64,000 nucleotides of DNA, taken from Adiantum capillus-veneris. Lineage: Eukaryota; Streptophyta; Polypodiopsida; Polypodiales; Pteridaceae. The notes beneath the pieces were generated by a model. The model was not told the origin of the DNA and did not search any database. It saw nothing but the letters and a program-made list of their open reading frames with translations. The position numbers and the translations under genes were made by a program. Shown here piece by piece: positions 23,304 through 34,393 of the stretch (position 1 is the stretch's first letter; every line of letters begins with the position of its first letter). The DNA is taken from assembly GCA_014529385.2 (NCBI GenBank), contig CM043952.1:54330119-54394118 (forward strand). Reading direction: 5' to 3'.

Positions 23304-23390
<87 letters not shown>
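23304..23390 (-). repeat. (GA)n tract = (CT)n tail of mLINE-2
   Basis: An 87-bp perfect GA run. Read on the minus strand it directly follows the LINE 3' end ...TTAAAATTACATTTCAT. Confidence 0.97.
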
Positions 23391-23394
<4 letters not shown>

Positions 23395-23619
23395 AATGTA
23401 ATTTTAACGTCTTCAAAAGGCCAAAATGACCTATGAGACCAAAAGGTTACATGTGCTAAATCTAATACCAGATATGGGTACAAAAAGTACAAAGAATTGA
23501 AAAGAAAATAGTGGGAAGGGGTGGGGTGAAAGCTGATACAATGGAGCTCTCTGACAGTCGAGGCATTATATACATATACATCAGTATCTGGGACAGCTAC
23601 TATGTCGTGCTAGTATGGT

Positions 23620-26600
23620 ATGGATCCTCTGTCACAATCTGCGTCGATGTCGAGAGGGCCCCCTCATCTGTGGTCAACGAGACCGCCCCAACTCTATCAC
23701 CCGATCGAGCAGTATGCCTCTGGTGCCTCTAGTGTTGTTATGCTGTGGGAACTGCTCAAACTCCTCTGTCTGTGACTGAAAGAAATCTATAATTTTCCGC
23801 CGTAATCTGCCTCTAGTGCCTCTAGTGTTGTTATGCTATGGGGGCTGCTCGAACTCCTCTGTCTGTGACTGAAAGAAATCTTCATCTGTAATCTGCAGTA
23901 GTCGCTGGATCTCTCTCATTGTGCCCATCTTCAAGAGGTCCTCTCTGTGTTTGCGAATCTCCAGTAAGTATAATCCGAGGCATCTCTGATCCTGGTATCT
24001 CATGACTCTAGAAAATGGCCCAAAACCCTCTCTGAATAGACAGTGAAAGCGGTCTCATATCTCATAGTATACTGGGCAGTGACATATGTAATGTAGCGTG
24101 TCTCTGGCTCTATTTGGCACACTTGACAAATCCTGCACTCAACGGGTACTCCTCTAAATCTGCTTGTCTCGATCTCTAGATGATGTGAGAATGTGCGTAT
24201 CTGACAAATAGCACATCGTATCCCGTGGGATAGATGAGAATCCATGTATCCTTGTCTGATCACAAAACCATCCTTCGTGAGTTGGAGAAGATGCTTTCTA
24301 TAGAAGTCATCTTCGTACCTAGCTCATGTGTAGGTTGTATCCATGTCCTCTTCGTATCCAACTGAATCAAGTCCTGTCTGATGAGCCTCATAATCTTTTG
24401 CCCTAGTGAGGGAGATGGAGGGTGCATCTGGAGAATATTGAAATGGGGGTAGCCGGTCCATACTAAAGCCATGTAACTGAAACCAAGATGCCATCTCTGC
24501 ATACCAACATGATCTATCTCCCTGGAATGCCAGTTATGGCGAAGACTCTAGTGCTAATTGAGCATACATGTCTCTAGGGAGAGCCCAAGTGCTATGCATA
24601 AATGAAACTGATCGAGTGAGTGCCTCCACTACCAATGGAGGAGCAGCGAGCTCCTCCATAACAATGTCATGTGGTACTGAGGCCTTGGTCCTAATCATCC
24701 GAGAAATCATAGACACCAAGGGCTTCTCCATACATCTCCATACATCTCCATCCATCAGTACTGCCAGCTCTGCTATGATGATCAACTGAGGGGCCCCATA
24801 TCTCCACTCCATACCACTCCATACAGCATAGCCGAAGTGACCAAAGTGTCAAAGAGCCAAAGCTTTGTTCGAGGTTCCTAAACTAAACCAGCGAACATAT
24901 CCTCTCAAGTCTCCCCAATGCTGCATAGGCTCTGGTCAATCGCGTATCTGCTGCACGCCTCAGGGAAAATACTGGACCACTGAAAACCGCCCCAAGATAA
25001 GTGTATGTATCTCCATACACCACTGTCTCTCGACCATATGTAAAAGTGGGGGCGGACCTCCTTACCCACTGCGTCGTGGTGTTCAACACCATTACCTTGG
25101 TCTTACCAAGGTTCATAGACAATCCACTGTCCCATGCAAATACATGCAATGCATCCAAATGACGTTGCATCCCCTCTCGAGAATCGGAGATCAGCACAAT
25201 ATCATCAGCATATAATAGCAACGGAATCCATGTCCCTGCAAGCTGAGCACCTCTATCACTCTCTGTATGTACATAATCTGAAAACTCATCTACATATATC
25301 CCAAAGAGAGTCGGAGATAGGGGACAACCCTGCTTCATTCCAATGGTGGAGTGAACCATGTCGGACATGCCCTGAGTAGTGCGTACATGTCCTACCATTG
25401 TCTTGTATAAAGCTAAGATCCCCCAAATCAGCTCTGTGGGCACCCCCATGTCTTGCAATCTGCATATGAGTCTGGCTCATGGCACTATATCAAAGGCTTT
25501 GCAAAAATCCACAAAGCTACAATATATCCTCTTGCCATGGTGTCTACCCTCCTCAATAATGGCTCTGAGTGTCAAAATCTGGTCAAGAGTGGAGAAACCT
25601 CTCCCGAACCCTATGTCCTGCTACCCGTATGTCCTCTCTCTCTGCCCATCCACTCAACTCATGTTCAAGAATTGATGCATATAGCCTAGCCAGAGTGTGA
25701 CCAACCAATATGATTCGGTAATTCCCAGCAAGCATAGGATCTTCCGGCTTGAAGATAGGCACAATAGTGGACATACTCCAAGTGTCAGGGAAACCCTCAT
25801 ACATGGCTCTATTAACACCATGGCAAGAGGCTCTGCAAGCATATCTCTAGCATGGATAAAGTGCTCTGCTACCAGACCATCATGATCCTGTGCTCTTCCT
25901 GTCTTCATCTTGTCAATGGCTTTCCTTACCCTCTCCGCTGGAAAGAAAGTACATGTTTCTGGGCATGCCTCTGGAGCGTCAAGCAAAGGTGGCTGCCCCG
26001 ATGCTGTATAGAGATGTAGCATATTTCCCCCATGTCTCTATGGAAGTGATGGCTGGCGGTGGAGAGTGCTCATTGAAAAGTCTCCATGCCTCACTAGATT
26101 CTTGACTCATAAACAACTGATATAGATCACGCTCTAATAGAGATAGGTAAGCCCTCTTCTTTCGTCGCACTAGGCGGCGGCACATAATCCGCAACTATCT
26201 ATGTGTAATAGTACCCATGAGCACCTCTCTCTGTAATCTGATCCTCGTCTCTCTACACTCCTCATCATTCCAACTGTTCTCAGGCATGCTCTGAGATCGT
26301 CTGCGTGTAGGCTCGCTGTGGGGATATGCCTCTGATGCTGCATCATGTAGCGTCTCTATCAGAATCTGGGTGAGCTCATCTAGTGGTCGTCCCGGATCCT
26401 GTGTGCATAGCTGACTCTATATCTCATCAGTGTACACGTGATCCATCTCCCTCCTGAAGGTATACCGAGTATGTGTGGAGGCCTCTCCCAATGGAGCTGC
26501 GTTGAACTGGAACCATAGAGTGAAAGACAAGATAGCATGATCGACTGCTACCCCAACCGGCCTAATTCCCACCACGAAATCTTGAAAGGAAGGAATGAGT

Positions 26601-27342
26601 CCTGGCAGAGCCATAACATAATCCATTGTACTAGCGCCATGCTGATGTGGAAAGCATGTAAAACCACCAGTTGCAAGGAATCTCTGTAGGCCATTCAAAA
26701 TGGCCAATCCATGTGCAGTCTCCATATCAATCAAGTATCTTCCATCCTCAGTGTGCTGCTCATCTTGTGATAATCTAGACACGTCCATTTCTGTAATATC
26801 AAGGTTCCGCATCAACTCCTCTGAGGTATCAGAGAATACTGTCTGGTGATGGGCAATCCTAGCATTGAAATCCCCTAAGATAATAATGTCGCCATCTCTG
26901 GAAAACTCCCATATATCATCATCTAAAATAGAGAAGGGGGAATGTCCTCTAGGTGATGCATATATTGACCTACTAGGAGGGAAATAGCAAATAGCGATGT
27001 AGAGATATCTGTCTGTCTCTGCCTTCAGTCTCACCCACATGTACCTAGCATGCTCATCCCTCCGAGCTATATGTATCAGAGACTGTAGCTCCTCCTTGAA
27101 TAAGACTGCCACTCCTTTTGAACCTCGTCCTTTGCACTCTGATCGAGTCTCCTGTCTGCAAGTTGTCTCCATCTGTATCCGCTCACATGGGGCATGGACT
27201 GCCTTGGGGCCTGATGCGTCTCAGAGTAGAAAATGATGTCTCTCCCTGTGAAACTATCCTCAAAGGCCCCTACATCAAGGAGCAAAGATCCATTACAATT
27301 CCATGTAGCCACTTTGAGTGTGGTCCCACAAGTCTTGCACCG
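23620..27342 (-). pseudogene. mLINE-2 ORF2: endonuclease, reverse transcriptase, C-terminal zinc region
   Basis: ORF2 follows the ORF1 stop in the same frame. Endonuclease: VATWNCNGSLLLDVG near 27306, IIFYSETH near 27234, GDFNARIAHH near 26862, GASTMDYVMALP near 26630. Reverse transcriptase: NYRIILVGHTLARLYAS near 25720, GCPLSPTLFGIYVDE near 25330 and YADDIVLISDS near 25215. The C-terminal region (24000-24260) carries cysteines of the zinc motif (CRICQVCQIEPE), but frameshifts disturb it. There are at least five frameshifts. A 93-bp tandem duplication lies in the C-terminal region. Confidence 0.9.
23715..23900 (-). repeat. 93-bp tandem duplication inside mLINE-2 ORF2 end
   Basis: Two imperfect copies start at 23715 and 23808. 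Both contain TGCCTCTAGTGTTGTTATG-like text and CTCTGTCTGTGACTGAAAG. Other mLINE copies have this segment once. Confidence 0.7.
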
Positions 27343-28406
27343 TCATGCGGGGCGCTTCTCCATAATAACCACTCGTCCATCCCTGTAGAAGGCCATTTTC
27401 CCCTTCTCTCCAACTGTCATTATCTCGGGCATAACTTCTTTCATAAAAGCAAGTTGTGTGAGTGTGAGGTCATCTCCAAGGAATATGCCCGTTTTCTTTA
27501 GTATAGGATGCTTCTTCAAGGTCCTTCTTTGCCTCCATGGACGGGAAGCGCATGATTAGAGCTATTTCTTTTGAAGTCTCCCCATTTCCTTGTGTCTTCT
27601 TCCCTACCCTCCATGCCTTTGTATGAGTAGCCTCACTACCCATCATGCGGAGAAGTTCTTTGACTTCCCCTTCCACATCATCTCGGTCTTTTAGACCGGT
27701 TATTCATATGTGCAAAGCTCTAGTCTTCCTTCGTTGTTCTTCTTCTAAAGTCATGTTGATGATTGTAGGAGTGGGGATAGATGTGGTTTCTTTCCCTTTC
27801 CCTTTCTTAGCGACTTCTATCCATTTCTCCGTCTCATCCGCCTTCTTCTGTGCCTTCGTGATAACATCCACCCACGAAGACGTCTTTGCCCCATTCTGTT
27901 TCTCTTCCTCTTTGATCATCCGTACCCGTTCCTTGATGACCTTGATTTCCTCTATCACCGAGGGCTGGAATTCACCTTCCTCTAGTCCATTGCTTACTCT
28001 ATCAGCAAGCTCTCGCTTGAGGGCTGAGACCTCTTCTTTGAGTGCTTGTGAATCCGCCTTAAGTCCTTGTATCTCTACGTGCAGGTCCTCTTTCTCCTCC
28101 TTCCATTGCATGCCTTTGTTGAGGAACATTTGAAGAAGGTTTGCCTTCTCCTTCCACCATCCTTCCATCTCTGCTTTACATTCCTTCATCTCCTTGAGGG
28201 CTGAGACCTCTTCTTTGAGTGCTTGTGAATCCGCCTTAAGTGCTTGTATCTCTACGTGCAGGTCCTCTTTCTCCTTCTTCCATTGCGTGCCTTTGTTGAG
28301 GAACATTTGAAGAAGGTTTGCCTTCTCCTTCCACCATCCTTCCATCTCTGCTTTCCATTCCTTCATCTCCCTTTCCACTTGTGTTATCCGCTTGTTTGTA
28401 AGCATG
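27343..28406 (-). pseudogene. mLINE-2 ORF1 (coiled-coil RNA-binding protein)
   Basis: ORF1 begins at ATG 28406 (MLTNKRITQVEREMKEWK, aligned with MLTNKRLAQLEDMKEWR of mLINE-7), although the frame is open further upstream. A long Glu/Lys-rich coiled coil is doubled by a 177-bp tandem repeat. The RRM-like region (around KTRALHI) and the C-terminal basic domain (TLTQLAFMKEVMPEI-like and FYRDG) follow after one frameshift near 27690. ORF1 ends at TGA 27345-27343, followed by CGG and an open frame into ORF2. The family resembles L1 ORF1p in order: coiled coil, RRM, C-terminal domain. Confidence 0.8.
28017..28370 (-). repeat. 177-bp tandem duplication in the ORF1 coiled coil
   Basis: Two nearly identical 177-bp units (59 codons) lie at 28017-28193 and 28194-28370, each encoding EMEGWWKEKANLLQMFLNKG and LKADSQALKEEVSALK. 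The unit is a multiple of three and keeps the frame open, so it lengthens the coiled coil. Confidence 0.9.
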
Positions 28407-29175
28407 AAGGTCGCATTCGTACGGGAATTGCAAACTGGTGAAGCGCTCAGACCTCCATCGTAACGGCCCCTGTTGTGCAGGCCCTCAGTTCTGCTCGTGT
28501 TTAGTAACACTGCTGAGTGCTGATGGGGTTCTGCTGCTCCAACCCGCATTGGCTAAATGCGATGGCGACCTGCTATGCAAACTATCCCAGGTCTGTTGCA
28601 AATAGACCCACCTTGTTGCGACCTACTGCGCAAACTGTCCAAGGTCTGTTGCAAAGCCCTGAACACCACTCGCATTGTCCAGCGTGTGGTGCTTGCTTCG
28701 CTCAGCACACGCTGCTTGCTCTACCCCACATGCGCTACCTACTATACACTCCAGCAGTTCAATGCGCAATAGTTGATGGCCTGTTCACTCCAGCAGTTCC
28801 GCAGCCCGCGTGCACTTGATAAGCAGCAGGGCTGCGCGATGGTGGGGGAGGGTCTGCACAGACCAGCAGGGCAGCAGCGAACTAGTAAGTCTGCTGTTGT
28901 GTGCCGCCTTCGACAGCGCCCAAACCCCCACACTGCACTGATGTAAGCTACCCGCCTGCACGTACTGTTGTGTCTGCACCTGTGTGTTGCTATGACTGCT
29001 GCTGTGTAGCCTGTTATAGCGTGTCTGCAGAGAGAGAGAGTTAGAGAGAGAGAGAGGGTGCGCCTGCATGACCTGCTCCCCTTGCGTTTCCACAGCCTTG
29101 CGCGTTCAGCAGCCCCTGTGCGCTCAGCAACCCCAGCCTTGCACGTCCAACAGCCCGCCATGGTCAGCAGCCTGC

Positions 29176-29178
<3 letters not shown>

Positions 29179-29228
<50 letters not shown>
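29179..29228 (-). repeat. (AG)n tract = (CT)n tail of mLINE-3 joined to the 5' leader of mLINE-2
   Basis: A 50-bp perfect AG run. On the minus strand it follows ...ACATTTCATTTCAT of mLINE-3 and is followed by TGTGGCAGGCTGCTGACC of the mLINE-2 leader. Confidence 0.97.
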
Positions 29229-29232
<4 letters not shown>

Positions 29233-29442
29233 AATGAAATGTTATATTAACGTCTTCAAAAGGCCACAATGACCTATGAGACCCGAAAGTTACAAAGTGG
29301 TGGATCTGATACAATGTCAGAGTAACAAAATAACCTAACAACAGTACAAAACAAAGATATATACTATGGGGTCCTAGGTTGGTCTATGTTAGTCAAGCAA
29401 AAAAGTAAGCAGAATAATGGGCGGCTTGTTGGGATAGCTGAA

Positions 29443-32400
29443 TCACAAGAGATCTAGCATCAGTCGTTGGCGAATCTCATCAATTTCCTCCATGGTAAGT
29501 AGTCTGACCGGGCGTCGTGTATGCCTGGCCAGCGTGCTCCGAACTTTTTGTCGTAGCCTTCGTCGATGCTGTGTAGTTCTTCGCAGTCGCGGGCGCCTGG
29601 ATTTCCCCAGTTCAATCGCTCGGTCAATCAGTGTGCCTCTGGTGTGAGACGGGGGGAGCTCTGCTGTGGGAGTGGCTCTTGCGGTTGTCCCGTGTCTGCT
29701 CTGAAGAAGTCTGTGATCCGTCTTTGGGACTGGCTCGCCTCGCCATTCATCAGGCTATCTCTGTGTCTACGCAGCTCGAGCAAGAACAAACCCAGGCATC
29801 TCTGATCTTTGTATCCCATGACTCTTGAGAGCGGTCCAAAACCCTCTTTGAACAAGCAATGGAAGTGACCTCGTATCTCGTAGTAGACGGGGCAGCGACA
29901 TGTGTAGTGTAGCTCTGTCTCAGGTTCCATGTTACATAAGGGGCATGTCCTGTCCTCTGTCGGTACTCCGCTGTATCTCCCAGTCTCAATCCGCAACTGG
30001 TGAGAAGATGTGTGTAACTGGCCGATAGCACATCGTATCCCATGAGACAAGTGGGTATCCATGTATCTGGGTCTCGCCACAAAACCATCTTCCGTAAGCT
30101 GGAGGAGGTGGTCTCTGTAGAAAGCCATCTTCGTGCCCAATTCCTGTGCTGGTTGTATCCATGTCCTCCTGGTGTCTAGCTGGGTCACGTCTTGGCGGAT
30201 GAGCTTGGTGATCTCTGACTGTGTAAGAGTGAGAGATGGTGCATCCAATGAGTACCGGAATGGTGGCAGCCTGTCTATGCTAAACCCATGTGCCTGAAAC
30301 CATGATATCATCTCCCCATACCAACATGTTGTATCTCCTTGTATGGCTAGCTGTCGAGAGGATTCAAGTGCTATGCGAGCATATCCGTCTCTAGAAAGTG
30401 CCCATGTGCGGTTTATGAAGGAGACTCATCTGGTGAGCGCTTCCACCACAAGTGGGGGGGCCGCTAGCTCTGCTCGGATGATGGCCCGTGGTACTGATGC
30501 CTTGGCTCTAATGAGCCGCGAGATCATAGAGACGAGAGGTTTCTCCATGTTCCCCCATCCGTCTGAGCGACCCGGCCTCCCGTGGTGATCCAATGAAGGT
30601 CCCCATATCTCGGTTCCATAGAGCAGTGTTGAAGCCACCAAGGTGTCAATGAGCCAGAGCTTCGTCCGGGGCTCCTGAAACTGAACCTGCGAACACATCC
30701 TCTCCAATCTACCCAATGCTGCGTGGGCTCTAGTAAGTCTGGTCTCTGCTGCTCTTCTGAGTGAGAATGCAGGTCCGCTAAAAACCACTCCAAGGTAAGT
30801 GTAAGCGTTTGTGTACTCCACCGTCTCCTGGCCGTATGTGAATGTAGGTGCTGACCTCCTGATCCACTGTGGGGTGGTATTAAACACCATAACCTTGGTT
30901 TTACCCAGGTTGACAGACAAACCACTTTCGTGGGCAAACGTATGCAAAGCATCCAATTGACGTTGCATTCCATCTGGGGATTCGGAGATCAACACTATGG
31001 CATCAGCATATAACAAAAGTGGAATCCATGTCCCTGCCAATTGAGCACCTTTATCCCCATCGCTGTCAATGTAGTCAGAAACCTCATCCACATACATACC
31101 GAAAAGAGTAGGAGAGAGCGGGCAGCCCTGCTTCACCCCAATAGTGGAGTGAGCAGGTGTAGAGAGTCCCTCCGGGGTGCGTACATGCCCTACTACTGAT
31201 CTATACAATGCCATGATCCCCCAAATGAGTTCTGTGGGTACTCGCATTTCCTGTAGTCTGTGCATCAGTCTAGCTCTTGGGAACGTGTCGAAAGCTTTGC
31301 GGAAGTCCACAAAGCTACAATAGATCCGTCTCCCATGAGATCTGCCTTCTTCGATGATGGCCCTGAGTGTTAGGATATGGTCAAGAGTAGAGAAGCCTCT
31401 CCTGAATCCTGCCTGCCCAGTTGCACGTATCTCTTCCCTCTCTGCCCATCTACTCAACTGTTGCTCCAGAATGGATGCATACAACCGTGCCAGTGTGTGC
31501 CCAATCATAATAGTGCGATAATTCCCAGGCTCCATGGGGTCTCCTGATTTGAAGATAGGTACGATCGTAGATAGGCTCCAAGAGTCTGGTAGGCCCTCAC
31601 ACATGGCCCGGTTAAACATAACTGCTAGAAGCTCTGTAGTAGGTCTTTGGCATGCATGAAATGCTCAGCGACTAGGCCATCATGATCATATGCTCTCCCA
31701 GTCTTCATCCTGTCAATAGCTTTCTTCACCATCTCAACGGTGAAAAAGACACATGCGTGTGGGCATGGATCGGGGGGGTTGGGGAGGGCCGGCTGTCCAG
31801 GTACTGTGTACAAAGATGATGCGTACTGCCCTAGGTCTCTGTGGAGGAAATAACAAGGAGGGGGGGGGGGGGGGCTGCTCATGAAAGAGCCGCCACGCCT
31901 CACGCGAGTCCTGACTCAAGAATAGATGATATAGATCCTGATCGAGTCGCGAGCCAAAAAAGCCCTCTTCTTCCGCCGCACCAGGCGTCGGAAGTCAATC
32001 TGTGACTGTCTGTGAGTGACGTCCCCCAACAACACCTCCCTCTGAAGTCTCGCTCTAGTCTGGCGGCACTCCTCATCGTACCAGCTGTTCTGAGGCATGC
32101 TCCCTGATTAGCGGCTCTTCTCAAGCTGGGTGTGTGGGTATGCTTCTGTTGCTGCCTCATGTAATGTTCGTGTCAGTTTAGTAGTTAGCTCTTCCAGAGG
32201 TCGCCCCGGGTCCTCAGTGCATAGGCGTCTGTAGATTCCGTCCATGTATACAGAATCCGTCTCCCGTGTGAATGTGTAGCGAGTAAGGGCTGCTACTCGT
32301 GGCCTGTGTGCTACACTGAACTGGAAGGAGATGGTCATCGACACCAGAGCATGATCCACTGCCACCCCGATCGGTCTGGGCTCAACTGTGAGATCCTGGA

Positions 32401-33159
32401 TACTAGAGATGAGATTCGGCTGTGCCATGACATAGTCCACTGTGCTGGCTCCATGTCTGTGTGGAAAGCATGTAAAACCTCCCGAAGTAGGAAATCTCTG
32501 TAGGCCGTTCAAGATGGCCAATCCATGTGCAGTGCCCATGTCTATCAGGTGTCGCCCATACTCAGTACATTCCACATCGTGTGATAGTCTAGAAAGGCCC
32601 GTCTCTGCAACATCTAGCTCTCTTAGCATCTCCTCTGAAGTATCATAAAACACTGCCTGGTGATGGGCAGTCCTAGCATTGAAGTCCCCTAGGATGATAA
32701 TGTCACCGTCCCTAGAGAACTCCCATATGTCATCATCCAAAATAGAGAAAGGGGACTGTCCTCTGGGTGATGCATAAACTGATGTACTCAGGAGAAAGTA
32801 GCAAATAGCTAGATAGAGGTATTTGCCTGTCTCTGCTTTCAGTCTCACCCACATGTACCTAGCCTGCTCGTCCCTGCGGGCTATATGTATCAGTGGTTCT
32901 GCAGATCCTCTCTAAATAACACTGCCACTCCCCCCGAGCCCCGCCCTCTGTGCTCTGAGCGTGCCTCCTATCTGTAGGCCGTCTTCCACTTGTATCCACT
33001 GATGTGAGGCATGGATTGCCCTGGGGCCTGGTGTGTCTCAGAGTAAAAGATGATGTCTCTTCCAGTAAAGCTATCCTCAAAGGCACCCACATCAAGACGC
33101 ATAGATCCATTGCAATTCCAGGCAGCTACTTTGAGTGTGGTCCCATAAGTCTCGCACCG
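29443..33159 (-). pseudogene. mLINE-3 ORF2: endonuclease, reverse transcriptase, CCHC
   Basis: Endonuclease: AAWNCNGSMRLDVG near 33125, GDFNARTAHH near 32690, GASTVDYVMAQP near 32445. The linker carries YDEECRQTRARL near 32075. The reverse transcriptase is open over about 400 codons (31619-30426). It includes NYRTIMIGHTLARLYAS, ATGQAGFRRGFSTLDHI, DFRKAFDTFPRARL, GVKQGCPLSPTLFGMYVDE and YADAIVLISESP (second Asp of the YADD motif replaced by Ala). The C-terminal CCHC is CPLCNMEPETELHYTCRC near 29940. A basic C-terminal tail ends ...TMEEIDEIRQRL at stop 29443-29445. A few frameshifts and a G tract at 31860-31874 break the frame. Confidence 0.92.
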
Positions 33160-33910
33160 TCATGTGGAGCGTCGTTCTAGTATTACCACTTTTCCGTCTC
33201 TGTAAAAAGCGATCTTGCCTTTGTCCCTTGCTGCTCTAATCTCCGGCCTTACTTCCTGCATATGAGCGATCTGCGAGAGGGTGAGATCATCCCCGAGAAA
33301 GATGCCAGTCTCTTTAAGAGTTGGTCTTTTCTTCAAGAATGACTTCTTTGCTTTCATGGAGGGAAAACGGATGATGAGTGCTCTTTCTTTTGAGGTTTCT
33401 CCATTGCTTCCATTTTTCTTTATGTTGCCCACTCTCCATGCCCTTGTGTGCGTCGGCTCATGAATCCCCATCAAGGCTGTGAGTTCTTTTACTTCTTCGT
33501 CCACATTGCCTTTGTCTTTAAGACCGCAAATTCTCACATGTAAAGCGCGCACCCTTCTCCTTTGCTCCTCCTCTAGTGTCTGATTAATGATGTTGTTGGG
33601 TGTGGGAGTGGGTGTTATTATCTCCTTGCCTTTTCCTTTCTTGGCCACCTTGATCCATTTCTCGGCTTCGTCCGCCTTCTGTTGAGTTTTGGTAAGAACA
33701 TCCACCCAAAAGTCGTCATTTCTTTATGCTGCTCTTCTCCTTCTTTGATGGCCCGTACTTGTTCCTTGATCGTGTTGATTTCTTCGATTACTGAGGGTTG
33801 CAGTTCGCCCTCTTCCAGTGTGTTTCTTTGCGGTTCATCTTGGTCATCTCCTCTTTGCATTTTTGAATGGCATCCTCTAGGGGGTCGGCTTTATCGTTCA
33901 TCTTCCTCAT
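33160..33910 (-). pseudogene. mLINE-3 ORF1
   Basis: Proposed start at ATG 33910 (MRKMNDKADPLEDAIQKCKEE). The coiled coil is shorter than in mLINE-2. EEGELQPSVIEEINTIKEQ near 33805 matches EEGEFQPSVIEEIKVIKER of mLINE-2. The RRM-like block (ALHVRICGLKDKG, then ERALIIRFPSMKAKKSFLKK) is near 33545-33340. The C-terminal domain (IFLGDDLTLSQIAHMQEV and KIAFYRDGKVVI) ends at TGA 33162-33160, followed by CGG. Two frameshifts lie in the first third. Confidence 0.82.
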
Positions 33911-34117
33911 GCTTGATCGCCGTCCGCAAGGGAGTTAGGTGTACGTGTGCACCCACCCTAGCAGCGGACGAGACGGCTGGGAGTCACTGGATGTACGTGT
34001 GCACCCATACTGGCGGCGATCGCGATGAGCGGTGGAAAGCGAGGCGGTGTGGCCAGGTGCCCTCAATATGCTCAGTTGTGTGTGTGTGTGTGTGTGTGTC
34101 TCGAAAACAAAAGTGAA

Positions 34118-34120
<3 letters not shown>

Positions 34121-34153
<33 letters not shown>
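34121..34153 (+). repeat. 33-base poly(G) tract
   Basis: Uninterrupted G run (poly(C) on the mLINE-3 coding strand) next to a (TG)n run at 34079-34099. It could form G-quadruplexes; the exact length may be an assembly estimate. Confidence 0.95.
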
Positions 34154-34154
<1 letters not shown>

Positions 34155-34310
34155 AAAGTATGTTAGAAATGAAATGAAGAGAGAGAGAGAACTGTACCGT
34201 GATTGTCTTACAAGAAAGAAACAAGTTGCTGTCTAGCTAAGCTCACTAGTAAAGAAGCACTTACAAATGTTCCACGAAGTCGAGAGTTTGTTGGTAAGTC
34301 TGTAATATTT

Positions 34311-34314
<4 letters not shown>

Positions 34315-34392
<78 letters not shown>
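34315..34392 (-). repeat. (AG)n tract upstream of mLINE-3
   Basis: A 78-bp perfect AG run that closes the minus-strand mLINE-2/mLINE-3 array on its 5' side. Sequence beyond it looks like ordinary intron. Confidence 0.97.

Positions 34393-34393
<1 letters not shown>

Larger units (their letters stand above)
23391..29178 (-). mobile_element. mLINE-2, near full-length LINE
   Basis: The copy is about 5.8 kb on the minus strand. A GC-rich 5' leader (29178 down to about 28410) contains internal CT runs. ORF1, ORF2, a 3' UTR and a (CT)n tail (23304-23390) follow. Its 5' end abuts the (CT)n tail of mLINE-3, giving a head-to-tail arrangement. The 3' UTR ends with the hairpin AGGUC-AUUUU-GGCCU (23418-23432) found in the other copies. 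Confidence 0.9.
29229..34153 (-). mobile_element. mLINE-3, near full-length LINE
   Basis: This minus-strand copy has the 3' end at 29229 and the hairpin AGGUC-AUUGU-GGCCU at 29261-29275. ORF2 and ORF1 follow, then a 5' leader (about 33911-34153) with a CA/GT run and a 33-base G tract. The 5' boundary is uncertain because about 160 bp of unassigned sequence separates it from the next (GA)n tract at 34315-34392. Confidence 0.88.
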
